Origin: Acidobacteriota bacterium
GTDB taxonomy: Bacteria; Acidobacteriota; Thermoanaerobaculia; Multivoradales; Multivoraceae
Reading direction: 5' to 3'
DNA: 64,000 bases
Assembly (NCBI GenBank): GCA_026707545.1
Contig: JAPOWR010000001.1
Coordinates: 1,054,001 to 1,118,000, forward strand
The translations under genes and the position numbers were made by a program. Shown here in pieces: positions 27,906 through 36,818 of the stretch; the stretch's first letter is position 1, and every line of letters begins with the position of its first letter. The notes below the pieces were generated by a model. The model was given only the letters and a program-made list of their open reading frames with translations, was not told the DNA's origin and did no database searches.

Positions 27906-28929
27906 TGGCTCGCGCCATCTGCCACGTGGACGACTGGCCGCCGAGGTCGGGGGTCAGGTTCCGGCCTTCCTCGAGGACGGCGGTCACCGCCTGATCGATC
28001 CTGCTCGCCTCCTCGTAGAGGTCGAAGTGTCGGAGGAGCGCGATCGCCGGCGTGAGTAATGGCAGCAGGTTCGCCTGGCCGGTGCCGATCAGGTGCGGAG
28101 CGTCGCCGTGGACGGCCTCGAAAACGTGGCAGTCGTCGCCGACGTTGATCGCGTGTCCGGTGGAGATGCCGCCGGCGAGGCCGGCGCCTAAGTTGCTCAG
28201 GATGTCGCCGTAGAGGTTCTCCATCAGCATGACGTCGAAGTCGTACGGATTCAGCACGAGGCGCATGCAGGCCGCGTCGACGATGCAGTCGTCCACCTCG
28301 ATGTCGGGGTAGCCGGCGGCGACGTCCCGGACCGTGTCCAGGAACAGGCCGTCGCTCTGCTTCATGATGTTCGCCTTGTGGATGGCGGTGACCTTCCGGC
28401 GTCCGTGGCGCTGGGCGATGCGGAAGGCGTAGTCGGCAATGCGTTCACACGCCGCGCGGCTGACCACCTTCATGCTCTCGACCACGCCGTCCACGATCTC
28501 GTGCTCGATTCCGCGGTAGACGCTTTCGGTGATCTCGCGGATCAGGAGCACGTCGAGGTCCGGATAACGCGTCGGCAGTCCGGGAATCGAACGCACGGGA
28601 CGCACGCTGGCCCAGAGCCCGAGCATCTGCCGCAGGGCGACGTTCGGGTTCTGCGGTCCCGGCCCCACCCGCACGGCGTCGCGACCCGGGCCGATGAGGC
28701 GGGTCTTCAGCGCCACCCGGCAGTCGCGGATCGTGTCGGCCGCTTCGCCCAGGACACTCTCCGTGTTGCGGCGCACCGCGGTCGGCACGTCGACGCGGAC
28801 GAAGTCGAAGTCGGCGCCGACGGACTCCAGGATCTCGAGCACCGGCGGCGCGGTCTCGGCGCCGATGCCGATGCTGCCGACGATCAGGGCGACCCGGGGT
28901 CTGGTTGCGGTCTTGCCGTCCGCTGTCAT
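27886..28929 (-). CDS. Isocitrate/isopropylmalate dehydrogenase family protein (second of tandem pair)
   Basis: A 347-aa member of the beta-decarboxylating dehydrogenase family. Visible are NVALRQMLGLWASVRPVRS (substrate arginines), REITESVYRGIEHEIVDG, the lysine segment TAIHKANIMKQSDG, and the metal-binding DVMLMENLYGDILSNLGAGL. The usual serine of SxN in isocitrate dehydrogenases is replaced (PNPNVALRQ) and the cofactor loop is diverged (VHGDAPHLIGTGQAN rather than HGTAPDIAG). The substrate is therefore probably not isocitrate. Its ATG overlaps the TGA of the first dehydrogenase by 4 nt. Confidence 0.9.
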   Translation of the reverse strand: MTADGKTATRPRVALIVGSIGIGAETAPPVLEILESVGADFDFVRVDVPTAVRRNTESVLGEAADTIRDCRVALKTRLIGPGRDAVRVGPGPQNPNVALRQMLGLWASVRPVRSIPGLPTRYPDLDVLLIREITESVYRGIEHEIVDGVVESMKVVSRAACERIADYAFRIAQRHGRRKVTAIHKANIMKQSDGLFLDTVRDVAAGYPDIEVDDCIVDAACMRLVLNPYDFDVMLMENLYGDILSNLGAGLAGGISTGHAINVGDDCHVFEAVHGDAPHLIGTGQANLLPLLTPAIALLRHFDLYEEASRIDQAVTAVLEEGRNLTPDLGGQSSTWQMARAIIAAMK

Positions 28930-30011
28930 CGAGCGCTGTCCGGTTGTCGGTGCGCCGGCCCTCTGGCCGGCCTCCGGGCGGCGCGGTCCGCATCCCCGGC
29001 GACGGCGTCGAGTTCGGCGAGGAGCGCGTCCGTGAGTTCGGACGTGTTCGCCGATCCGCCCAGGTCCCGGGTGAGCGACTTGCCGGCAACCAGCAGCCGC
29101 TCGACCCCGGCGCGCAGGTGGTCGGCCGCGTCGGCTTCGCCCACATAGCGGAGCATCAACTCGGCCGACAGGATGAGGGCGATCGGGTTGGCCAGGTCGC
29201 GGCCGGCGATGTCGGGCGCCGTGCCATGGACCGCCTCGAAGACGGCGCAGCCCTCACCGTAGTTCGCGCCCGGAACGACACCCAGGCCGCCGACCAGTCC
29301 GGCGCAGAGGTCGCTGATCAGGTCGCCGTCCAGGTTGCCCATCACGAGCATGTCGAAGCGAGTCGGGTCGGTGGCCAGGTCGAGCGCAAGATTGTCGAGC
29401 GGCAGGTACTCGACCTGAAAGAAGGGGTAGTTCCGCTCGCACTCGCGTGCGCAATCCAGAAACAGGTTGTCCGAGAGGGGTGTGATCGAGGCCTTGTGGA
29501 CGATCGTGAGCTTCTTGCGGCCGTGGCTGCGGGCGTACTCGAAGGCGAACTGCATGATCCGCCGCGACGCGTCCCTCGTGACGATCTTGAGCGCCTCGAC
29601 GACGCCGTCGACGACTTCGTGCTCGCGGCCGCTGTAGAGCCCTTCCGTGTTCTCGCGCACGATGATCTGGTCGACGCCCTGGTAGCGGGCCAGCGTGTTC
29701 CCCGGCATCGAGCGCACGGGTCTGACGCAGGCGAACAGTTCCAGCGACTGGCGAAGGAGGACGTTGACGCTGCGCCAGCCGCCGGCGACCGGCGTCTGCA
29801 GGGGCCCCTTGATCGCGATCCGGTTGCGTCGGATGGAGTCGATCGCTTCGTCAGGAAGCGGCGAGAGTCCCTGGTCGACCGCCGTGCTGCCGGCCACCAC
29901 GGGCTCCCAGTCGATGCGGCCGCCGGTGACGAAGTCGACCGCGCGGACCATCGCCTTGCTGACCTCGGGGCCGATTCCGTCTCCCGGCAGGAGAGTGACC
30001 GAGTACTTCAA
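28926..30011 (-). CDS. NAD-type isocitrate/isopropylmalate dehydrogenase family protein (first of tandem pair)
   Basis: A 361-aa beta-decarboxylating dehydrogenase. It keeps the isocitrate-type substrate motif RSVNVLLRQSLELFACVRPV, the ENTEGLYSGREHE loop, the catalytic lysine region IVHKASITPLSDNLF, metal aspartates in GNLDGDLISDLCAGLVGG, and an NAD-type cofactor loop (VHGTAPDIAGRDLANP). The extreme C-terminus is a proline/arginine-rich tail. It starts 4 nt after the ThDP-enzyme stop and overlaps the second dehydrogenase by 4 nt. Isocitrate or a related 2-hydroxy-dicarboxylate is the likely substrate. Confidence 0.9.
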   Translation of the reverse strand: MKYSVTLLPGDGIGPEVSKAMVRAVDFVTGGRIDWEPVVAGSTAVDQGLSPLPDEAIDSIRRNRIAIKGPLQTPVAGGWRSVNVLLRQSLELFACVRPVRSMPGNTLARYQGVDQIIVRENTEGLYSGREHEVVDGVVEALKIVTRDASRRIMQFAFEYARSHGRKKLTIVHKASITPLSDNLFLDCARECERNYPFFQVEYLPLDNLALDLATDPTRFDMLVMGNLDGDLISDLCAGLVGGLGVVPGANYGEGCAVFEAVHGTAPDIAGRDLANPIALILSAELMLRYVGEADAADHLRAGVERLLVAGKSLTRDLGGSANTSELTDALLAELDAVAGDADRAARRPARGPAHRQPDSAR

Positions 30012-30015
30012 GCTG

Positions 30016-31572
30016 CTAGGAGGCTCTGTCGTCGACCATCGCCTCGATCAGGCAGGGACCCGGTTCCGCGAAGCCGCGCTCGAGCGCCTCCGTGAGCTCC
30101 TCGCCCGTCCGCACCTGGACCGCCGGCATGCCGAAGCCGCGGGCCAGATCGAGCCACTCGACGCGGGGGCCGGAGAGGTCGGTCAGGTTGACACTCTGCG
30201 GTCCGAGTTCCTCGACACCGGCGCGGTGGAGCTCCACCTGGAGGATGCGGTAGACGTCGTTCGCGAACACGAGGTTCACGACGTCGACGCCCTCGCGGAC
30301 CTGGCTCCACAACGCCTGGATCGTGTAGAGGCCGCTGCCGTCGCCCTCGAGATTCAGAACCTTGCGGTCCGGACAGGCGATCGCGGCGCCGAGGGAAGCC
30401 GGCAGGCCCATGCCGATCGCCCCGCCGTTCTCCTGGAGATAGGTGTGGGCCGGTGCGTTCATCGTGGCGGGATAGAAGCCGGCGCCGGCGGTGATCCCTT
30501 CGTCCATCACGATCGCCTGCTCGGGCAGGGTGGCGGCGATCGCCTGGGCGGCGACGCGGACTCCGATCGGCCCGGTGGGCGCCGGCGGTCTCTCGACGCT
30601 CCGTGCCGGAGGTGCCCCCTTGGCGCCGAGCGCGCCGGCCAGCTCACGGAGGGCGTGACCGCTGTCCTCCGTCGGGTGGCTGAGGACGACGACCTCCGTC
30701 GACTCCGGAATCAACCGGCTGACTCCACCCTCGTAGCCGAAGAAGGCGACCGGATCGAGCGCGCCGGCCAGGACTACCGTGTCCACGCCGTGGAAGAACT
30801 CCACCGCCTGTTCGGGAAAGTAGGGCACTCGCGGAAGCAGCGGCAGGTGGGGACCGCGTTCCATGCGTCCACAGAACGTCTCGGCGGTGAGCCGGCAGCC
30901 GGTCTTCGCCTGCACTTTGGCGGCCTCGCGCTGGGCGGCTTCCGTAAAGCCGGAGCTGCCGAGCATCAGCATCGTCCGTTCGCCTTTCGATGTCGCAATA
31001 CGGGCGCGCTCGACCGCCTCGGGGCCGACGAGCGCGGCGGGTGGGGGAGTCGGTTCCACGATCGGACCGTACGCCTCGTTCCACTGGCAGTCGGTGGGCA
31101 CGATCAGCGTGGCGATCTGCCCGGGATGACGGCACGCCGCCGAGATCGCATCCGCCATGTCGCGGGAGATGTGCTCCGCGGAGGCCGAGGTGCGCTGCCA
31201 GTCGGACACGGCCCGGACCAGACTCTCAACCTCGGTGTTGAGCGGCGGGTCGTAGTTCCGGTGCCACGTCGGATGGTGACCGATCACGTTGACCAGCGGA
31301 GTGCGGCCGCGGCGGGCGTTGTGAAGGTTGGCGAATCCGTTCGCGAAACCGGGGCCGAGATGGACCAGGGTTAGCGCCGGCTTGCCGGCCATCCGGCCGT
31401 AGCCGTCGGCGGCGCCGGTGGCGACTCCCTCGAACTGCGCCAGCACACCGCGCACGCCAGGGATCTCGTCGAGCGCCGCCACCAGGTGGATCTCCGAGGT
31501 TCCGGGATTGGCGAAGCAGACCTCGACGCCGGCGTTGGCGGCGGTCCGGAGCATGGCCTGGGCGCCGTTCAT
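30016..31572 (-). CDS. Thiamine-diphosphate-dependent enzyme, acetolactate synthase/decarboxylase family
   Basis: A 518-aa three-domain ThDP enzyme. The catalytic glutamate is E48 in AQFEGVATGAADGYGRM, and the ThDP/Mg site is GDGSGLYTIQALWSQVREG leading to ND in VFANDVYR. It resembles acetolactate-synthase-like and benzoylformate-decarboxylase-like proteins. No small regulatory subunit is adjacent, so a biosynthetic acetohydroxyacid synthase is unlikely; a 2-oxoacid decarboxylase or lyase is more probable. The start at 31572 (MNGAQAML) is chosen because domain homology begins there. It is the first gene of a tight three-gene run with the two dehydrogenases, 93 nt after the Lrp gene. Confidence 0.88.
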   Translation of the reverse strand: MNGAQAMLRTAANAGVEVCFANPGTSEIHLVAALDEIPGVRGVLAQFEGVATGAADGYGRMAGKPALTLVHLGPGFANGFANLHNARRGRTPLVNVIGHHPTWHRNYDPPLNTEVESLVRAVSDWQRTSASAEHISRDMADAISAACRHPGQIATLIVPTDCQWNEAYGPIVEPTPPPAALVGPEAVERARIATSKGERTMLMLGSSGFTEAAQREAAKVQAKTGCRLTAETFCGRMERGPHLPLLPRVPYFPEQAVEFFHGVDTVVLAGALDPVAFFGYEGGVSRLIPESTEVVVLSHPTEDSGHALRELAGALGAKGAPPARSVERPPAPTGPIGVRVAAQAIAATLPEQAIVMDEGITAGAGFYPATMNAPAHTYLQENGGAIGMGLPASLGAAIACPDRKVLNLEGDGSGLYTIQALWSQVREGVDVVNLVFANDVYRILQVELHRAGVEELGPQSVNLTDLSGPRVEWLDLARGFGMPAVQVRTGEELTEALERGFAEPGPCLIEAMVDDRAS

Positions 31573-31665
31573 GGAACGCGGAGGGTAGCAAGTCGGGACG
31601 GGACGGCGATGAGCCTGCACGGGAGGCCGCCGGGGGGCTGAGCCGCAGTCGCGAGATGCAGCTCG

Positions 31666-32199
31666 CTAGCCTTCAGCCTCGGCGGGAAGATCGAGCGGCA
31701 AGGCGGTCGTGCGCTTGATCTCGTTCAGCACGATGCTCGTCAGCAGCCGGTCGACACCGGGGATGCCCGCGAGGTGATCCGCGAGGATGTGCTCCAGGTG
31801 CCGGTAGTCGCGCGCCACGATCTTGAGCAGGTAGTCGTGTTCGCCGGTGAGGAAGTGACACTCGAGCACCTCCGGCAGCCTCAGGACCGCATCGCAGAAG
31901 TGCTCTCTGGCGTCCGCCTGATGGTGGGTCAGGTAGACCTGCACGAAGCAGAGTAGACCCAGGTCCACTGCGTTCCGGTCCAGCAGGGTGACCCGCTGCT
32001 GGATCACGCCCCGCCGCTCCAGCTTGCGCAGGCGCTTCTTCAGGCCGGAGGCGGAAAGGCGCACCTTGCGGGCGAGATCCACGTCGGTTCGATTCGAGTC
32101 TTCCTGCAGGAGCGCGAGGATGGCGTAGTCGGTGGCGTCGAGGGGCCGGGCAAGGGAGCGCTTCGACTCCGCTGCTCGCTGATCGTCGGTGTTTTCCAT
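31666..32199 (-). CDS. Lrp/AsnC family transcriptional regulator
   Basis: A 177-aa regulator with an N-terminal winged helix-turn-helix (about 22-70: DYAILALLQEDSNRTDVDLA then LSASGLKKRLRKLERRGVIQ) and a C-terminal RAM/ligand-binding domain (about 85-165, CHFLTGEHDYLLKIVARDY). Lrp/AsnC proteins sense amino acids. It is divergent from the aminotransferase-hpd-hmgA-phhA operon, with 84 nt between starts, and in the same direction as the ThDP enzyme. Control of aromatic amino-acid catabolism is therefore a reasonable inference. Confidence 0.93.
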   Translation of the reverse strand: MENTDDQRAAESKRSLARPLDATDYAILALLQEDSNRTDVDLARKVRLSASGLKKRLRKLERRGVIQQRVTLLDRNAVDLGLLCFVQVYLTHHQADAREHFCDAVLRLPEVLECHFLTGEHDYLLKIVARDYRHLEHILADHLAGIPGVDRLLTSIVLNEIKRTTALPLDLPAEAEG

Positions 32200-32283
32200 G
32201 GTGCCGGAGTGTACACGGGCGCGATCGGTCTAGTGTGGAATCATCACTTGTTCGGTGTTGTTGGCTCTGATAGCGTTCCAGTC
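32200..32283. promoter_or_regulatory. Divergent control region between lrp-like gene and aromatic catabolism operon
   Basis: These 84 nt must hold both promoters. A plus-strand candidate is TTGTTC (32248-32253), 17 nt, TAGCGT (32271-32276), which would give a very short leader. GTGTACAC is an 8-bp palindrome close to the regulator start and may be an operator half. No canonical Lrp box is evident. Confidence 0.35.
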
Positions 32284-33537
32284 ATGCCCATACACGCCCA
32301 TTCCTATACCGAGACGTCCGCACCGGTGCCACTGTTGGCATCACGGCCGACGCGGTGTCGGGCGTCGAAGGCACCGCTGGTCGCATCGTGGCTGCAGGGT
32401 CGGGACCGCTCTCTGCTGAGGCGACTGGTCGATCGAGTCGCGCAGCCCGGCGTCGTGTCGCTTGCCGGTGGGCTGCCGGCGGTTGAGCACTTTCCCTCGC
32501 AGGCCTATGGCGAGATCGTGAGCGAACTGCTGGGCGATCCGGAGTCGATGCAGTACGTCCCGTCGTGCGGGGAACTGAAGGAAGGCATCGTCGAGGTGAT
32601 GCAGCGTCGCGGCGTCGAGTGCCGGGCGGACGAGATCCTGGTCACGACAGGGGCTCAGCAGGCCCTGGATGTCGCCGTCCAGGGACTGCTGAACCCTGGT
32701 GGGAGTGTCGCAGTCGAGCGCTTCGCGTACGCGGGCTTCCGGGAGGTCCTGGCGCCGCACTCGCCGCGGCTCGTGACCCTGCCGAGCGGCCTCGACGACG
32801 GGCTCGATGTCGAAGCCCTGGAACGCTTTCTGCTCGCCGGTGCCCGTCCGAGCCTCGTCTACGTGATTCCGGATGCGCACAACCCGCTCGGCGTCAGCCT
32901 GCCGCGAGAGGCCAGGGAGCGGCTGGTCGTCCTGGCTCACGACTACGACTTCGTGATCCTGGAGGACGATCCCTACGGCCTGCTCTGGTGCGACGGCGAG
33001 TTCGAGGCCCCGCTCGCGGCACTCGACTCGGAACGGGTCGTCTACGCGGGCACGTTCTCCAAGATCCTGGCGCCGGCGTTGCGCCTCGGCTGGCTACGCC
33101 TGCCGGCGTCGCTGGTCAGGACCTTCGCGGCGGTCAAGGAGATCGGCGATCTGGAGTGCTCCAGGCTGAGTGTGTTGGCCGTGGCCCGCCTGTTGCGAGA
33201 CATTGACCTGGAAGGCCACCTGGAATTGCTGCGGGGAACCTACCGGCGTCGTCGCAACGCGATGCTCGAGGCCCTCGCCGCCCATCTCCCGGCCGGCTGC
33301 GTCTTCACGGAGCCCGGGGGCGGCATGTTCGTGTGGGTGGGACTGCCCGAGGGGGTGGACGGCGAGCGCCTGCTCCAGCGGACCCTGAGCGAACGACGGG
33401 TCGCCTTCCTTCCGGCGACTGCGTTCGCCGACGCGGCGGATCGCGCTGCGCCCAGAAACGCCGCCCGCTTGAGCTTCTCACGCCTGGAACCGGAGGCACT
33501 GCGGGCGGCGGTGGCGGACTTCGCCGCCTGCATCTGA
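32284..33537 (+). CDS. PLP-dependent aminotransferase, MocR/LysN-like class I
   Basis: A 417-aa fold-type I aminotransferase. QYVPSCGELKEGIVEVMQRR and VTTGAQQALDVAVQGLLNPG are the cofactor-phosphate region, IPDAHNPLG is the PLP-ring asparagine motif, and the Schiff-base lysine lies in AGTFSKILAPALRLGW. It resembles 2-aminoadipate/aromatic aminotransferases. Placed directly upstream of hpd, hmgA and phhA, it probably converts tyrosine to 4-hydroxyphenylpyruvate. The ATG at 32284 is preferred over 32209, which would lie in the regulator's promoter. Confidence 0.9.
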   Translation: MPIHAHSYTETSAPVPLLASRPTRCRASKAPLVASWLQGRDRSLLRRLVDRVAQPGVVSLAGGLPAVEHFPSQAYGEIVSELLGDPESMQYVPSCGELKEGIVEVMQRRGVECRADEILVTTGAQQALDVAVQGLLNPGGSVAVERFAYAGFREVLAPHSPRLVTLPSGLDDGLDVEALERFLLAGARPSLVYVIPDAHNPLGVSLPREARERLVVLAHDYDFVILEDDPYGLLWCDGEFEAPLAALDSERVVYAGTFSKILAPALRLGWLRLPASLVRTFAAVKEIGDLECSRLSVLAVARLLRDIDLEGHLELLRGTYRRRRNAMLEALAAHLPAGCVFTEPGGGMFVWVGLPEGVDGERLLQRTLSERRVAFLPATAFADAADRAAPRNAARLSFSRLEPEALRAAVADFAACI

Positions 33538-33581
33538 CTTTCGTCCGGACTCAGGACAAACGACAGGAAAGGAGGGACGGA

Positions 33582-34742
33582 GTGACTTTGGGAGCTACAG
33601 AACAGACACAGCCCGCGTTCGTCGGCCGAAGCGCGGAGGCCGCGGACGACTTCTGTCCGATTCTCGGCTTCGACCACCTGGAGCTCTACGTCGGCAACGC
33701 GAAGCAGTCGGCTGCGTACTACTGCCACGCGTTCGGATTCGAGTGCACCGCGGTACGCGGGCTCGAGACCGGCGAGCGGACGCGCGCGTCCTACCTGGTC
33801 GAGCAGGGCGACATACGCCTCGTACTGACCAGTGGGCTTCACTCCTCCCACGACGCCGCCCGGTCGGTCAGCAGGCACGGCGACTCGGTCGCGGTGATCG
33901 CGCTCTCGGTGCCAAGTGTCGACGAGGCGTTCTCCGCCGCGGTTTCGCGGGGTGCGAGGCCCGCGGCTTGGCCGGCAGTCGCCAGCGATGACCACGGCGA
34001 ACTTCGTCACGCTTCGATCCGTCTCTACGGCGACTGCGTGATGCAGTTCATCGAGCGTGGGGAGTACGGGGGCGTCTTCGGGCCCGGCTTTGAAGCGGCG
34101 CCGGAAGTGCCGGGCGCCGCCCGGCGCCGGGGCTGCGGGCTGCACACGATCGACCACGTCGTGGCCAACGTCGAGTTGGGACGGATGAACGAGTGGGCGC
34201 GGTTCTTCTCGCGCGTCCTGGGTTTCAACCAGCTCATCCACTTCGATGACGAGGCGATCTCTACCGAGTACTCGGCGTTGATGTCGAAGGTGATGCAGGA
34301 CGGTTCGGGGGTCATCAAGTTCCCGATCAACGAGCCCGCCGAGGGCCGCAGGAAGTCCCAGATCGAGGAGTTCCTCGACTTTCACGAAGGGCCCGGCGTG
34401 CAGCACATCGCCTGTCGAACCGACGACATTCTCGGCACCGTGTCCCGGCTGCGTGAGAACGGGGTCGAGTTCCTTCACGTCCCGCGGAACTACTACGACG
34501 ACCTCGAGCAGCGGGTCGGAGAGATCGACGAGCCGATCGATCGCCTGGCCGAACTCGGTGTCCTCGCCGACCGCGACGAGGACGGCTACCTGCTGCAGAT
34601 CTTCACCAAGCCGGTCGAGGACCGGCCGACGCTCTTCTACGAGATCATCGAGCGACACGGGGCGAGGGGATTCGGTGAAGGCAACTTCAAGAGCCTGTTC
34701 GTGGCGCTCGAACGGGAGCAGGCGGCAAGGGGCAACCTGTGA
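33582..34742 (+). CDS. hpd: 4-hydroxyphenylpyruvate dioxygenase
   Basis: A 386-aa non-haem iron dioxygenase converting 4-hydroxyphenylpyruvate to homogentisate. Two VOC modules are visible (from FDHLELYVGNAKQSAAYYC and from HTIDHVVANVELGRMNEW). The iron ligands are the His of HTIDHV, the His of GPGVQHIACRT and the Glu of LFYEIIERHG. The GTG at 33582 was chosen because AAAGGAGGG lies just upstream and the family N-terminus begins here. It follows the aminotransferase by 44 nt and overlaps hmgA by 4 nt (GTGA). Confidence 0.95.
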   Translation: MTLGATEQTQPAFVGRSAEAADDFCPILGFDHLELYVGNAKQSAAYYCHAFGFECTAVRGLETGERTRASYLVEQGDIRLVLTSGLHSSHDAARSVSRHGDSVAVIALSVPSVDEAFSAAVSRGARPAAWPAVASDDHGELRHASIRLYGDCVMQFIERGEYGGVFGPGFEAAPEVPGAARRRGCGLHTIDHVVANVELGRMNEWARFFSRVLGFNQLIHFDDEAISTEYSALMSKVMQDGSGVIKFPINEPAEGRRKSQIEEFLDFHEGPGVQHIACRTDDILGTVSRLRENGVEFLHVPRNYYDDLEQRVGEIDEPIDRLAELGVLADRDEDGYLLQIFTKPVEDRPTLFYEIIERHGARGFGEGNFKSLFVALEREQAARGNL

Positions 34743-35896
34743 GCTACTACCTGCGCGCGGGCGAGATCCCGCACAAACGCCACACCCAGTTCCGCAAACC
34801 CGACGGCTCGCTTCACCATGAAGAGGTCATGGGAATTCATGGCTTCTCGGGAGTTCAGTCGATCCTCTACCACCTGCATCCTCCGACCGCGGTCGAGCGG
34901 ATCGGGGAACGCGCGGGCAACGGTCTGAAGCTCGAGTACGCGGGTCCTTTGCGGCACCGGTTGATCCGCGCCGCCAAGGCGCCCGAACGGGGAGACGCGG
35001 TGAGTGGCCGCCTGCCCCTGCTCGCCAATCGTGACCTCGTGCTCTCCGTGGCCCGTTTCCGGGAACCGATGGACTACTGGTACCGGTACGCCCATGGCGA
35101 CGAGCTGCTGTTCGTTCACGAAGGCCACGGCGTGCTGGAGACTCAGTTCGGGCGACTCGACTACCGGCCGGGGGACTACCTGGTGTTGCCGACCGGCGTG
35201 ATCTGGCGCCTCCTCCCGCGAGCGGACGAGGCTCAGCGGATGCTCTCCGTGGAAGCCGCGGGTCACATCGAACCGCCGCGGCGCTACGTGAACCGGTACG
35301 GGCAGTTCCTCGAGAACTCGCCGTACTGCGAGCGGGACATCCGTCCGCCGGAGTGGGCCGAGCCGCGGGACGAGGAAGGCGAGTTCGAGGTCCGGCTGAA
35401 GGCCCGCGGTGGGACGACACGCTATCTCTACAGGCGCCATCCGATGGACGTGGTCGGGTGGGACGGCCACCTTTGGCCGTACGCCTTCAACATCGAGGAC
35501 TTCGAGCCGATCACCGGCCGCGTCCATCAGCCGCCGCCAGTGCACCAGACCTTCGACGGGCCCGGGTTCGTCGTCTGTTCCTTCGTGCCGCGGCTGTTCG
35601 ACTACCACCCACAGGCGATTCCCGCTCCCTACAACCACTCGAACGTCGATTCGGACGAGGTCATCTACTACGTCGAGGGCGACTTCATGTCGCGTCGTGG
35701 CGTGGAGCGCGGAGCCCTGACCGTGCATCCGAACGGCATTCCGCACGGTCCCCATCCCGGCGCCTACGAAGGGTCGATCGGCAAGGAGAGGACCGAGGAG
35801 CTGGCGGTCATGGTCGACACATTCCGGCCGCTGCAACTCACCGCCGCCGCTGCCGACCTGGAGGACGAGGGCTATGCCTACAGCTGGCGCACTTGA
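34739..35896 (+). CDS. hmgA: Homogentisate 1,2-dioxygenase
   Basis: A 385-aa cupin-type ring-cleavage dioxygenase converting homogentisate to maleylacetoacetate. Family segments include the N-terminal YYLRAGEIPHKRHTQFR, the central DELLFVHEGHGVLETQFG, and the iron-site sequence around PYNHSNVDSDEVIYYVEG. HPNGIPHGPHPGAYEGSIG completes the active-site histidines. It is shorter than the approximately 430-aa proteobacterial enzymes, as in many other phyla. GTG start overlaps the hpd stop; its 3' end overlaps phhA by 23 nt. Confidence 0.95.
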   Translation: MSYYLRAGEIPHKRHTQFRKPDGSLHHEEVMGIHGFSGVQSILYHLHPPTAVERIGERAGNGLKLEYAGPLRHRLIRAAKAPERGDAVSGRLPLLANRDLVLSVARFREPMDYWYRYAHGDELLFVHEGHGVLETQFGRLDYRPGDYLVLPTGVIWRLLPRADEAQRMLSVEAAGHIEPPRRYVNRYGQFLENSPYCERDIRPPEWAEPRDEEGEFEVRLKARGGTTRYLYRRHPMDVVGWDGHLWPYAFNIEDFEPITGRVHQPPPVHQTFDGPGFVVCSFVPRLFDYHPQAIPAPYNHSNVDSDEVIYYVEGDFMSRRGVERGALTVHPNGIPHGPHPGAYEGSIGKERTEELAVMVDTFRPLQLTAAAADLEDEGYAYSWRT

Positions 35897-36818
35897 TCTG
35901 GCGCCTCGCGAACGGGCGGCCGGGCGCGATCTGACGACCGGCCGGGCCGGTTTCATCGAGGGGGCCCAGAGCAGGGGCGAGCTGTTCATCGAGCAGCCCT
36001 ACGAGCTGTATAGCGAGCCGAACCAGCGGACCTGGCGGCGTCTGTACCGGGCGCTCGCAGGGCGCTGGGAGCAGCACGCTCATCCGCGTTTCCTCGACGG
36101 CGTGAGCCGTCTGGCGCTCGACCCGGACCGGATTCCGCGCCTTGCCGACATCAACCGGTTTCTCGAGCCGCTGAGCGGCTTCGTGGCCCGGGCGGTCAGC
36201 GGCTACGTTCCGGCCTATCTGTTCTTCGACTGTCTTCGCCGGCGCGAGTTCCCGACCACGATCACGATCCGGGACGGCGAGAGGCTCGACTACCTCCCCG
36301 AGCCCGACATCTTCCACGATCTGGCGGGACACGTTCCGATGCACACGGACCCGGCGTTCGCCGATGTCCTCGTCCGTTTCGGCGAGGCGGCGCGGACGGC
36401 GGCGCTGGTCGCCCGGGACGGCGACTGCGGCCGGGTCGAGAGCGCTCTCAAGGCCCTGGCGCGGTTCTTCTGGTTCACGATCGAGTTCGGCCTCATGCGG
36501 CGTCCCGACGGCAGCGGCCTCTGCGCCTACGGCAGCGGCCTCCTGAGTTCGGCGGGTGAGATCGTCCACGCATTGGACTCTCCCCGTGTGCAGCGGGCGC
36601 CGTTCCAGCTCGAATGGGTCGTGAACCAGAGCTTCGAGATCGACTCCCTTCAGCCTCTGCTCTTCGTCGTCGACGGCTTCGACCATCTGGAGCAAGAGGT
36701 ACGCCGTCTCGAGCGCTGGCTGCGCGCCGGACGGCTCGACAACGTCGCCCCGGGCGAACCGGCTGTCAGCCGGGAGGATCTGCGGTCCTTTCTACAACCG
36801 GGAAGCGCCGGCACCTAG
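35874..36818 (+). CDS. phhA: Phenylalanine 4-monooxygenase
   Basis: A 314-aa pterin-dependent aromatic amino-acid hydroxylase converting phenylalanine to tyrosine. The iron ligands are two histidines in PDIFHDLAGHVPMH and the glutamate of FFWFTIEFGLM. LFIEQPYELYSEPNQRTW is the conserved N-terminal segment. It completes a Phe to Tyr to hydroxyphenylpyruvate to homogentisate to maleylacetoacetate sequence with its upstream neighbours. The final isomerase and fumarylacetoacetase are not in the window. Its stop overlaps the convergent amidase by 4 nt. Confidence 0.95.
   Translation: MPTAGALDLAPRERAAGRDLTTGRAGFIEGAQSRGELFIEQPYELYSEPNQRTWRRLYRALAGRWEQHAHPRFLDGVSRLALDPDRIPRLADINRFLEPLSGFVARAVSGYVPAYLFFDCLRRREFPTTITIRDGERLDYLPEPDIFHDLAGHVPMHTDPAFADVLVRFGEAARTAALVARDGDCGRVESALKALARFFWFTIEFGLMRRPDGSGLCAYGSGLLSSAGEIVHALDSPRVQRAPFQLEWVVNQSFEIDSLQPLLFVVDGFDHLEQEVRRLERWLRAGRLDNVAPGEPAVSREDLRSFLQPGSAGT

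Noticed and set aside
30016..31572. Calling the ThDP enzyme ilvB (acetolactate synthase)
   Set aside because: There is no regulatory subunit nor other branched-chain gene beside it, and the family includes many decarboxylases.
33240..34658. 472-codon minus-strand ORF across the aminotransferase/hpd junction
   Set aside because: It spans two clear plus-strand genes and the hpd ribosome site; shadow.
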